Source: an uncultured Opitutia bacterium
GTDB taxonomy: Bacteria; Verrucomicrobiota; Verrucomicrobiia; Opitutales; UBA953
Reading direction: 5' to 3'
NCBI GenBank assembly: GCA_903910245.1
Contig: CAIVYX010000379.1
Span: forward strand, 1-11,281
Length of the DNA: 11,281 bases
The position numbers and the translations under genes were made by a program. Shown piece by piece: positions 1 to 6,961 of the stretch. Position 1 is the first letter of the stretch. Every line of letters starts with the position of its first letter. The notes below the pieces were generated by a model that did no database searches, was not told the origin of the DNA, and worked only from the letters and a program-made list of their open reading frames with translations.

Positions 1-61
1 ACTCGGAAAGGTCCGACTTCTTCATCAAATCCACGACTTGTTTAATCTTAATTAGGTCCAA
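1..61 (-). CDS. accB: Biotin carboxyl carrier protein of acetyl-CoA carboxylase, N-terminal fragment
   Basis: Only the first 20 codons lie in the window; the gene runs off the left edge. They read (M)DLIKIKQVVDLMKKSDLSE. This matches the conserved N-terminal helix of AccB/BCCP, where a D-[LI]-x-K-I-K-x-[LIV]-[IV]-[DE]-L-[VM] start leads to a [SD]-x-[LI]-[SA]-E turn. BCCP carries the biotin that AccC carboxylates and the AccA/AccD transferase uses to make malonyl-CoA for fatty-acid synthesis in the cytoplasm. The linker and the biotin-accepting lysine motif (usually EAMKM) should lie beyond the edge. The start is TTG at 61-59, supported by a Shine-Dalgarno GGAGGAC at 74-68 with a 6-base spacer, and no better in-frame start is visible. 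It is the sixth gene of the minus-strand run, 65 bases after the AsmA-like gene. The short length limits confidence, but the motif is distinctive. Confidence 0.82.
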   Translation of the reverse strand, partial: MDLIKIKQVVDLMKKSDLSE

Positions 62-67
62 GGTAAT

Positions 68-74
68 GTCCTCC
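68..74 (-). promoter_or_regulatory. Shine-Dalgarno for accB (decides the TTG start)
   Basis: On the minus strand, GGAGGAC at 74-68 is an almost perfect anti-16S match. It stands 6 bases upstream of the TTG at 61-59. It is the strongest ribosome-binding site in the window and is what fixes the non-ATG start of accB. Confidence 0.75.
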
Positions 75-92
75 GTGAGGGGGTGTCCCTCT

Positions 93-122
93 CTGATACA
101 GGGTGTCAGGGGGGTAAATCAA
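93..122 (-). promoter_or_regulatory. Weak sigma70-like promoter candidate for accB
   Basis: In the 65-base gap before accB the minus strand shows TTGATT (122-117) and TATCAG (98-93), separated by 18 bases. Each hexamer matches its consensus at four of six positions. A start near position 87 would give a leader of roughly 25 bases containing the strong Shine-Dalgarno. This could give accB some expression independent of the operon. Both boxes are weak, and the -35 box also forms part of a short inverted repeat, so this is only a candidate. Confidence 0.22.
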
Positions 123-126
123 CCCC

Positions 127-2850
127 TCATTCCTGAATTCCTTCAGGAATCTTCCCTAACTTGCTGTCCTTCTGCGAGTTAATGATATCTTTGAGGGTCG
201 GAATCGCACGGGTTTCCGGCTTAGAAATCGGGCCTTTTAGCTTTATTTTTGTTAAGCTGATGAGGGCACGATTGAGGTTGATAAGGTCCAGCGGATTGAA
301 CCCGCCTTTACGGGGTAGGGTGAAGTCCCCTTCGAACTCTAGGGTCGAGGCCTGGAGGTCGATTTCGCCGGCCAGGTCCAGGCGGGACTTGGGTCCGGTA
401 ATGGCCAGGTCGGGGAAGTACGCCCGCCCGCCTACACAGCCGAAAGTGCCCTTCGCCTGGCTGAGTTCGTAGGTCGTGGCGCCCACGCCGACCAATTCCA
501 ATACCTCGGAGATATCCCCGAGTAGCCGCACCTTCTTGAGCTCGGGGTCGGTAAGCAAATATTGGCCAAGCCCCCTCAGCAAGCGGGGTTGCGCGAGGTC
601 GAGATGCCCAGTGAAATCAAGGTCCAGCTTACCGGCCGAGGTCACCTTGGCCGTGGAAGTGGGCGAGACATCCTTCGGCTTGGGTGCACCCAGGCCGTTC
701 AGCAGCTGGCTGATTTGTGAGGGGTCGCAGCCTTTGAGGCCGAGCGTGAACTTGGTCTGGCGCAGCGGATCGCCGTCCAGCGTCAGCCGGGCTTCGCCGT
801 CGGCGAGTCCGAGCTTCGCCTGCACGCGCATACCGCCGTCGATATTCTCGGTGCTCACTTGCAGCGAACTTCCGGCGACGCCCCAGGCGGAGAAAGCGCC
901 GGCGCATTCGATCGAGGTCTTCACGTCCGGGCCTTTTGCGCCGGGCGTGAGCAGCAAGGTTAAGCGACGGTCGATGGGCAGGGAGAGCCCGCGCAGGGCT
1001 TCGCCAAAATCCTTGCCCGCGCAGCGCGCGACGATCCAAGGCTGGAGGTTGCCTTCGGCGCGCACGACCGGCCCGGCTAGCGCGAGCGGCTTGGACCAAT
1101 CCCAGGTCGCAGATCCGTCGACACTGCCATCGGCCTCGGAATCGCCGCCACCCAGCCGATGCAGGCCGATGTGAGTGCGCTTCGGGTCGGCGTCGACGGA
1201 GACTTCGACGTGGCGGAAAGGTGCCCCCATGAAATCGAAACGGTTCAGGAGGGCGCGGCCGGTGGTCACGCTGGTCATCGACCCCCATTGGCTTTCGACG
1301 TCGATGAAAGCGTAGGGATGATCGCGGAGGAGGAACAACTTCCAGAGCGAGACCCACCATTCGCCAAGTACGCGGTCGAGGCACGCGGGGTCCATCTCGC
1401 CGTTCAGGTGGAGCCTGTAGGCGCCGCCAGCCTTGAGCTCGCAGTCAACCGATCCGGTGATCGAGGCCAGACGTAGGTCGCGCAGGCGTAGGGGGGCGCC
1501 GGCGCGGGAAGGGTCAAAGTCGAAGCGCGTGCGCAAAGGAAGGGCCTTATTCGGCGAGATCGCCTCTGCCGAAAGTCCGAGGCCCCGGAAGCCGGAGAGT
1601 GCAATCTCGCCGGAGGCTTGGCTGACCTCGCCCTTTGCTGAGAGGCTCGCTGCGACCTCGCGCAGCAGGACATCGCCCCGCAGGTCGACGCCGGCGGCGT
1701 GAAGGAGGCGGCCGAGTTCGGGCTGCGCACTGATCTCTGCCCCCGAGAGGTGGGCGTGGTCGATCATGGCCGTCACGGCTCCACGCGGGGCGAGGATGGC
1801 CGAACCGCTGGCCGTCGAGCCGTCGGAAAGGATGCCGAAGGCAATCCGGTAGCCGTCGGCTGAGACGGGGCGGGCATCCAGTTTCACTCGCCGAAGTTCG
1901 AGGCCGGCACCCTTGGCTTGGGCGAGTGTCAGTTCGGCGACCGTATCTTCGCGGCGGCCTTTGCCCCGTGCACGCAGGTCAAGTCGCGCCGCCGTTATGT
2001 TACGCCAAGCCATCTCCTGCGCGCCGCCGTCGACCCTCCAGTCGGCGATCCGTCCGTCGGACGCGACCTTGATCGCACCGCGGAGATTGAGCCCGCGCAC
2101 TTGGATGAGCCCGAGCCCGGTGTCGGACCAGTCGTTGCCGAGCACGGCCAGGACAGAGACCTCAGCGCTGCCGTCGCTGCTGCCTTGGCAACGAAGCGAG
2201 ACAGAGGCCCCGCCGGATTGCTCTGCCACGTCGATCGCCGTCTCGATGGAGGAGAAGACGTCGGCCAGCCGGCGGGAAAGGGGAGTCGTCCCTTTGTCAT
2301 CTTTCTCGCTGCGAAGGAGCCCGGTCGGTACTTCACCCGAGAGATGGCAGGTGATCTTGCCGCCACGCGCCTGGATGGATCGGAGATTGAGCCAGCGTCC
2401 TTCTTTGGTGACATCAAGGGTCAGGGTGTCGATCAGCGGCCGGCGGACGCCGCCGCGGGCGACGGAGGCCGGGCACCAAAGACGGGCACCCGACAGGCGT
2501 ACCTGCGTCGGTTCGATCTGGCCGGCGACGAGGAGTGTGGGATTGAGCGCGATTTCCACGCGCGCCGCAGTGAAGACGTCGCCCGACATACCATCGACGC
2601 CGAGCGAGAGGTCGTCGGCCGCCAACGTCAGGTCGGGCATCATCCAGAAATTGCGGGCCTGCAGGCGCAGGCCTTGTTCGGCGAGCTGCGTCGAGATGCG
2701 CTCCGTGAGGAAGTCCGGCAACTTCGTCGGATGGTCGAGGTTGGCAACCCAGCAAAGTGTCAGCTGGACTGGAAGTAACAGGAGCAGGCAGGTGTTCGTC
2801 AGTCCGCGCAGGAACCTGCGGAAGGGGGAACTTGCCGGCTTCGGTTTCAT
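127..2850 (-). CDS. AsmA-like envelope protein (AsmA/YhdP-type, large)
   Basis: This is a 907-residue protein. A short basic N-terminus (MKPKPASSPFRRFLR) is followed by one hydrophobic segment at about 17-36, giving an inner-membrane anchor with the rest in the periplasm. Most of the protein is alternating short beta-strand sequence. The C-terminal part (about 730-895) resembles the AsmA-like C-terminal region: SRLDLAGEIDLQASTLEFEG, then FNPLDLINLNRAL, then a LKGPISKPETR motif near the end. AsmA-family proteins such as YhdP, TamB and AsmA form long hydrophobic grooves and are thought to carry phospholipids between membranes. The ATG at 2850 overlaps the DUF4340 stop by four bases (ATGA), which fixes the start and implies translational coupling. 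It is the last of the five coupled genes and precedes accB. The final 60 or so codons are visibly poorer in G+C than the rest. The broad family call is fairly secure; the substrate is not known. Confidence 0.8.
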   Translation of the reverse strand: MKPKPASSPFRRFLRGLTNTCLLLLLPVQLTLCWVANLDHPTKLPDFLTERISTQLAEQGLRLQARNFWMMPDLTLAADDLSLGVDGMSGDVFTAARVEIALNPTLLVAGQIEPTQVRLSGARLWCPASVARGGVRRPLIDTLTLDVTKEGRWLNLRSIQARGGKITCHLSGEVPTGLLRSEKDDKGTTPLSRRLADVFSSIETAIDVAEQSGGASVSLRCQGSSDGSAEVSVLAVLGNDWSDTGLGLIQVRGLNLRGAIKVASDGRIADWRVDGGAQEMAWRNITAARLDLRARGKGRREDTVAELTLAQAKGAGLELRRVKLDARPVSADGYRIAFGILSDGSTASGSAILAPRGAVTAMIDHAHLSGAEISAQPELGRLLHAAGVDLRGDVLLREVAASLSAKGEVSQASGEIALSGFRGLGLSAEAISPNKALPLRTRFDFDPSRAGAPLRLRDLRLASITGSVDCELKAGGAYRLHLNGEMDPACLDRVLGEWWVSLWKLFLLRDHPYAFIDVESQWGSMTSVTTGRALLNRFDFMGAPFRHVEVSVDADPKRTHIGLHRLGGGDSEADGSVDGSATWDWSKPLALAGPVVRAEGNLQPWIVARCAGKDFGEALRGLSLPIDRRLTLLLTPGAKGPDVKTSIECAGAFSAWGVAGSSLQVSTENIDGGMRVQAKLGLADGEARLTLDGDPLRQTKFTLGLKGCDPSQISQLLNGLGAPKPKDVSPTSTAKVTSAGKLDLDFTGHLDLAQPRLLRGLGQYLLTDPELKKVRLLGDISEVLELVGVGATTYELSQAKGTFGCVGGRAYFPDLAITGPKSRLDLAGEIDLQASTLEFEGDFTLPRKGGFNPLDLINLNRALISLTKIKLKGPISKPETRAIPTLKDIINSQKDSKLGKIPEGIQE
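129..150 (-). other. Perfect RNA hairpin overlapping the stop codon of the AsmA-like gene
   Basis: The minus strand reads ATTCCTGAA (150-142), GGAA (141-138), TTCAGGAAT (137-129). This is a perfect 9-bp stem closed by a GGAA loop, which fits the GNRA tetraloop class. It covers the last seven codons (IPEGIQE) and the first base of the TGA stop. A second inverted repeat, GGGGT (126-122) with loop TGATTT and ACCCC (115-111), follows directly. Neither is followed by a U-tract, so they do not look like an intrinsic terminator. A role in transcript processing, 3' protection or tuning of accB expression is possible but inferred. Confidence 0.5.
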
Positions 2851-4682
2851 CTGCCGGGGTCGGCCAGGAGCGGAATCAGGATTTCGGCGAGGCCGGCTTC
2901 GAGGACGAAGTCGTCGTCATCGGCTTCGTCCCGCATGAGCAGCGACCGGGTGCTGAAGGGAGCCGAGCAGAGGTAGGTTCGGAAAGTCTCGCTGGCGGCG
3001 CCGCCACCGGTGGCGGCTTGGTCTGTCACCCGAATCTCGAATTTCCAGCCGCCCGAACCGACGTCGCGGCCCGGGAATTCCGACGCGCGCACGTCGGCGA
3101 GGCCGACCGCCAGTCGACGCGAGTTGGCGGGATCGAGTCGACCGGAGCCGGCCCAGTTGCCGTCAGGCCCGAGGCGCGCTTCGCCGAGGACCTTACCATC
3201 GCCGCGGGCGGTGAGGCGGAGGCCGCTTACGCGGGCTCCTTGGGGAAGTTCCGCCACCGCGCGCTTTCGCCAAGCCTGCGGCTCGACGTTTTGGTGCCCA
3301 CCGTTCAGCAGGGAGACGTCGCACACCGCCGCCAGCGGCGAACCTTTGGCGTGCACGACACGCGTGCCGGCGCCTCTGTCTGGATCGTCCGTGAAGGCGA
3401 GCAGCATGCGTTCGGTGCCGAACTCAAGTTCCAAGGTCTGGATCGATGCGGTACCGGGATTCGTTAGCGCCATCACGGCAGGCACGCTCGTGCCGCCCGC
3501 GGATTTGCGGCGGGTCGCGCGGAGTTGGGAGACCGCTTCAAGGAAGCGCCCGACGATTCTGGTGTCAGCCTCACGGCGCTTGGTGGCCGTGGAGCCCGGT
3601 GCGACCGGGATCTCCCAGCGCGCCTCGGCAGCGGCGCCTTCCAGGCGATGCAACGTGATGGTGCGGCCGCCGGTGGCGATGGTGAAGCCGGTGACGAGCG
3701 CCGGATCGAAGTCGGCGGGCCGGGAGGCGGCGAGCGTCTCACGGGCGGCGAACCAGTCGTTGAGCAGGCGGGCTTCGATGAGGAAGATTGAATTATTTTC
3801 CTCGAGCCGCGCGCAAAGCATCGTGGGCTGGCCTGGCGCCGGGTTGCCGACAAGCAGCACCTGCCGGCGGGAATTCCCTTCGAGCGATAGGCGGAGCACG
3901 GGGGTGGTCAGGCCGGTGACGTCGTCGGCGAGGGCGACGAACTTGCTCGCGCGCAGGTTCGTCAGGTCGGCGACGGCACGGGCGGTGGCGTCCGCGTCGG
4001 CGAGCGCATCATAAGGGGTCTCGAAGCGCCATTCGGGAAGCTGGACGCGCCGGCCGATGCGCGGGCGGGCTTCGGAGGTGAGGGCGGTCACGACTTCACC
4101 ATCCTTGGTACGGTGACGGGCCGAGACCGCGCGCGCTTCGAAGTCGGCGATCTCGAAGATCTTGTCGACGCGGTAGCTCTCGGGCTTGGCGGCTAAGGCC
4201 GCTGTCATCGCTTCAGGGAGAGGGACGATGCGCTTACCGTTGTCGGTGAGTAGGAAGTGATGGCGGGTCGAGGGCTGCACGCCGATCTTCGCTTCGACGG
4301 TCGCTCCGGTTTCGGCGGTGACCTTGAGGGTCCAGCGCGGGGCTTCGAGGCCGTAGTCCTTAAGGCTGGAGCCATTGGCCTTGGCTTCGGCCGCGTCGAA
4401 CCCGGCTTCGGCGCTGACGAAACGAAGTTCATCGAGTAGGCGTTGGACAGTCCAGATATTAGCCGGCCAGTCGAACGGCTCGGTGAGCCGCCAGCCGGCG
4501 CTACGCTTTTCAAGCACGATGCGCTCAGGGCCCTCGCTCAGGATGAGCTTCGTCGGCGTCGACGGGAAGAGCTGTGTCTGACCGATGGCCGTCGGCTGAT
4601 GGCCGGACGTGGCCCTCCAGACGAGGCCGAAGGCGATCAGGTTGGCGACCAGCAAGATGACGGTGGTGCGGGAAATCCGCAT
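2847..4682 (-). CDS. DUF4340 domain-containing protein with four apparent internal repeats
   Basis: From the ATG at 4682 the product is 611 residues: MRISRTT, a single membrane helix at about 7-23, then a soluble periplasmic part. DUF4340 proteins often lie beside GldG-type genes; their biochemical role is unknown. The hallmarks are a W-x-[LIF]-x-x-P element, a helix ending L-x-x-[LV]-R-[AF], and a G-L-x-x-P strand. They appear in unit 1 as GWRLTEP (63-69) and YGLEAP (110-115), and in unit 2 as EWRFETP (217-223), LRASKF (243-248) and TGLTTP (256-261). They recur in unit 3 as RWEIPV (355-360) and in unit 4 as GNWAGSG (508-514) with VRASEF (531-536). A longer reading from TTG at 4721 would overlap gldG by 32 bases. 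The ATG lies 7 bases past the gldG stop, as expected in a packed operon, although its Shine-Dalgarno is poor. The TGA stop overlaps the AsmA-like start. Confidence 0.8.
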   Translation of the reverse strand: MRISRTTVILLVANLIAFGLVWRATSGHQPTAIGQTQLFPSTPTKLILSEGPERIVLEKRSAGWRLTEPFDWPANIWTVQRLLDELRFVSAEAGFDAAEAKANGSSLKDYGLEAPRWTLKVTAETGATVEAKIGVQPSTRHHFLLTDNGKRIVPLPEAMTAALAAKPESYRVDKIFEIADFEARAVSARHRTKDGEVVTALTSEARPRIGRRVQLPEWRFETPYDALADADATARAVADLTNLRASKFVALADDVTGLTTPVLRLSLEGNSRRQVLLVGNPAPGQPTMLCARLEENNSIFLIEARLLNDWFAARETLAASRPADFDPALVTGFTIATGGRTITLHRLEGAAAEARWEIPVAPGSTATKRREADTRIVGRFLEAVSQLRATRRKSAGGTSVPAVMALTNPGTASIQTLELEFGTERMLLAFTDDPDRGAGTRVVHAKGSPLAAVCDVSLLNGGHQNVEPQAWRKRAVAELPQGARVSGLRLTARGDGKVLGEARLGPDGNWAGSGRLDPANSRRLAVGLADVRASEFPGRDVGSGGWKFEIRVTDQAATGGGAASETFRTYLCSAPFSTRSLLMRDEADDDDFVLEAGLAEILIPLLADPGR

Positions 4683-4689
4683 GGGCACA

Positions 4690-6198
4690 TTAACTTCTGC
4701 GTCGCCACACGGAAACCGCAAGCCCGACTGCGAGGATGGCCAGCGGAATCAGGGAGAAACGGAGGGCTAGGGCCCAGAAGTCAGAAGCGGTGGCGTTGAG
4801 CTGATATTCACCCTCGGCGCGGGCCGGCAGGGAGATCGCACGGTCGCGATCGGTGAGCCAGGCCGCACACTGCGTGACGAAGGCACGGTTGCCTCCACGG
4901 TTTAGTCGTTGGTTGGCGGCGATCTGGGAGGTGCCGATGACGACGAGTCGGCCGCCAGCGCCGCCCACTCCCTTACGGATACCGGTGGCGCGTTCGGCCG
5001 CGGCGGCGAGGCAGACAGGCCCGGCCTGGTCGCGGTCAGGGTCGAATTTCACCGGTCGTCGGACGAGGTCAGTTTCGCCCCAGGCGGCGTCAGAGGAGAA
5101 GACGAGTTGCCAGACTCCGAGCGTGCTGTCGGGGGCGCTGCCTTCATCGAAGCGAGTTGGGCGGATTCGCGAGGCGATGAGCGGGAGGTTCTGTTCCTTG
5201 AGGACCTTGGTGAGCGGATGCTCCTTCTCCTCGAGACGGATTAGGGCGATATCGCCGTCGGTCGTGCGGCGTGCCGGGTCGGGCTCCTGGAGTTCGGCGT
5301 CGGGCGAGAAGATTGCCCAATCGGCGAGCGTCGGCTCAAGGCCATGATCGCGCCCCGGGTCGAGCATCGCGAGGACGCGACCATTGCGTTCGTAAAGGTA
5401 GTTCTTCAGGCGCGCGTTCTCGGAGGCGGAGAAGGGCGTAGCCGGTCCGGCGATGAGCACCATCGCCGCGTCCCGCGGCACTTCAGCGACCGTGGCGAGG
5501 TTCAGCTGGCGGACCTCGAAGTTGCGGTTGCGCAGTTGGCGAGAGAGCAGGGACATCCCGCGTTCCGGGAGGGCATCCTCGACTCCGAGCTCGCCGTGGC
5601 CCATGGTGACGTAGCAGATGGCGGCCTTGTCTTCAGTCACCTCGATGAGCGCGGAGGTCACGGCCTCTTCGCCCCGAAAGCCGCCTTCCTTGGTTACGAG
5701 TTCGCGGTAACTGATATATTTGGCGCGCGAGCCGCAGCTCAGGATGAGCGCGATGGAAGCATCAGGGGCGCCATGGCGCGCCGCCAGTTCGGAAAGTAGG
5801 GGCGCGTTGCGGCCGCCGCCCGCGAGTTCGACGGCAAACCAAGCGGGACCGCTACGCCCCGATTCGACAACGTAGGAATCGAGGAGCTTCAGTAGCCGAG
5901 AGCGCACGACCTGCGCCGGCTCGGATGAGTCGTTGGTGACTAGCACCGCCTTCACCCAGCCTTGGTTGCGGCCGACGCCGACTGGGCTGCGGCGCCCAGC
6001 GGCTCGGACGGTCTCGGCTGATTCGGGTGCAAGCGAGTGGCGACGGTCTGAGGTGATGTCGTGGCGGAGACGGAACTCGGGGAGTGAAGCCAAGAAGTTC
6101 ACGACCACTGCGAGCGCAATCGCGAGCAGGGCCTGCGTCAGGCGGTTGAGCCGGCGGATGGGCCGGACAGAACCGAAATCGTCGCGGATGGGAGCCAT
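4690..6198 (-). CDS. gldG: GldG-type ABC exporter auxiliary protein (ABC_transp_aux)
   Basis: This 502-residue protein has the GldG layout: a short cytoplasmic N-terminus, a membrane helix at about 22-40, a large extracytoplasmic domain, and a C-terminal helix at about 476-497 ending in WRRRS. After the first helix comes RLRHDITSDRRHSLAPES (43-60), the conserved [RF]-D-[LI]-T-x-x-x-R-x-[ST]-L-[AS] segment. The central ABC_transp_aux domain has CYVTMGHGE (195-203), AMVLIAGP (245-252) with a following LKNYL, and LAMLDPG (276-282). Near the end GRLVVIGTSQIA and NRAFVTQCAAWL give the usual final strand and helix. GldG is thought to be a component of the GldA/GldF exporter, with much of it outside the cytoplasmic membrane. 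The ATG at 6198 is one base after the gldF stop. The symbol reflects family resemblance only, not a role in gliding. Confidence 0.85.
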   Translation of the reverse strand: MAPIRDDFGSVRPIRRLNRLTQALLAIALAVVVNFLASLPEFRLRHDITSDRRHSLAPESAETVRAAGRRSPVGVGRNQGWVKAVLVTNDSSEPAQVVRSRLLKLLDSYVVESGRSGPAWFAVELAGGGRNAPLLSELAARHGAPDASIALILSCGSRAKYISYRELVTKEGGFRGEEAVTSALIEVTEDKAAICYVTMGHGELGVEDALPERGMSLLSRQLRNRNFEVRQLNLATVAEVPRDAAMVLIAGPATPFSASENARLKNYLYERNGRVLAMLDPGRDHGLEPTLADWAIFSPDAELQEPDPARRTTDGDIALIRLEEKEHPLTKVLKEQNLPLIASRIRPTRFDEGSAPDSTLGVWQLVFSSDAAWGETDLVRRPVKFDPDRDQAGPVCLAAAAERATGIRKGVGGAGGRLVVIGTSQIAANQRLNRGGNRAFVTQCAAWLTDRDRAISLPARAEGEYQLNATASDFWALALRFSLIPLAILAVGLAVSVWRRRS

Positions 6199-6199
6199 G

Positions 6200-6961
6200 T
6201 TACTCTTGTCCCTCTACGGATAATACCGCCAGGCCTAAGCAAAGCAGGGTGCCCGTACCGTAAAGGATGATTGGCCGGGAATCTAGGATGCCGGCAGCGA
6301 AATCCTGCAGGTGGCCGAAGGTGCGCAGGTGCGCCGCGGGTTCACGCAGCCAGCCGAGCCATTCCCAGCTTTCAATCGGGAGCGATTCCATTGCACCGCC
6401 TGCGGCGGTCATGGCTAGCAGGCAGATGAACGCGAGGAGGGCCGCGAGTGCCGACGAGCGCGTGACACAGCTGCACAGGATGCCGATAGCGACGTGCAGT
6501 AGGCCGCTGATGGCGATGAAGCAGAGCCCGCCCCAAAGGATCGAAGGGTCGCCGAGGCGGGCGTCGCTGGGCGTGGCGAGGCGTTGGACGGCGAGGAACG
6601 GGAAGAGCGTGAATAGCAGCCAGAAGACGACCCACACAATCCACGTCGAAAGGAACTTCGCCCACACGACCGCAGTGGCGCTCGCCGGCGTAGTGAGCAG
6701 CGCGGCCAAGGTGCCGGAGCGGCGCTCTTCGGCGAAGGTGCGCATGGTGAGCAGCGGCAGCACGCACAGCAGCGGCAGCCAGAAGAACCAGAGCGTGGAC
6801 TCGACGGGCGTGCGGTCGCTCGGCGCGCGGCTGGCTTCGATGAGCGCGAAGAAATGAATGCCGCCCATCAGCGCCAGGAACAGCCCGCCCGCAGCCCAGG
6901 TGTTCCACGAGAGCGCGGCGGAGCGCAGTTCGTGCGCGAGCAAAGTGCGGAAGTGGCGCAT
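6200..6961 (-). CDS. gldF: GldF-type ABC transporter permease
   Basis: This 253-residue integral membrane protein has six likely helices at about 22-41, 57-75, 105-126, 140-163, 168-188 and 229-248. That is the ABC-2 permease fold expected of a GldF-size protein. The cytoplasmic loop after helix 2 carries MRTFAEERRSGTLAALLTTP (73-92), a hallmark of the NosY/GldF branch of ABC-2 permeases that contacts the ATPase. Before the last helix, HLQDFAAGILDSR (217-229) matches the GldF-type extracytoplasmic segment. It would form the membrane channel for the upstream ATPase, together with the GldG-type partner. Its ATG shares one base with the ATPase stop (TGATG). No Shine-Dalgarno is evident at normal spacing, so translation probably depends on reinitiation after gldA. 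The substrate cannot be read from the sequence. Confidence 0.88.
   Translation of the reverse strand: MRHFRTLLAHELRSAALSWNTWAAGGLFLALMGGIHFFALIEASRAPSDRTPVESTLWFFWLPLLCVLPLLTMRTFAEERRSGTLAALLTTPASATAVVWAKFLSTWIVWVVFWLLFTLFPFLAVQRLATPSDARLGDPSILWGGLCFIAISGLLHVAIGILCSCVTRSSALAALLAFICLLAMTAAGGAMESLPIESWEWLGWLREPAAHLRTFGHLQDFAAGILDSRPIILYGTGTLLCLGLAVLSVEGQE

Noticed and set aside
111..150. Hairpins after the AsmA-like gene as an intrinsic terminator
   Set aside because: No U-tract follows either stem, and a same-strand gene with a strong ribosome-binding site begins 65 bases on.
629..1384. Minus-strand 251-codon frame inside the AsmA-like gene
   Set aside because: It is a shifted frame of the same strand with an arginine-rich, low-complexity product and no motif; the AsmA-like frame is continuous across it.
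1913..2938. Plus-strand open frames of 286-341 codons opposite the AsmA-like gene
   Set aside because: They are antisense shadows in GC-rich DNA: arginine/serine/proline-rich, low complexity, with no recognisable domain. The minus-strand frame has clear family features.
4688..4692. TAATG overlap at the gldG stop as a start for the next gene
   Set aside because: That ATG (4690-4688) is out of frame with the DUF4340 product.
4683..4721. Longer DUF4340 reading from TTG at 4721
   Set aside because: It would overlap gldG by 32 bases. The ATG at 4682 directly precedes the membrane helix and leaves a 7-base gap typical of this operon.
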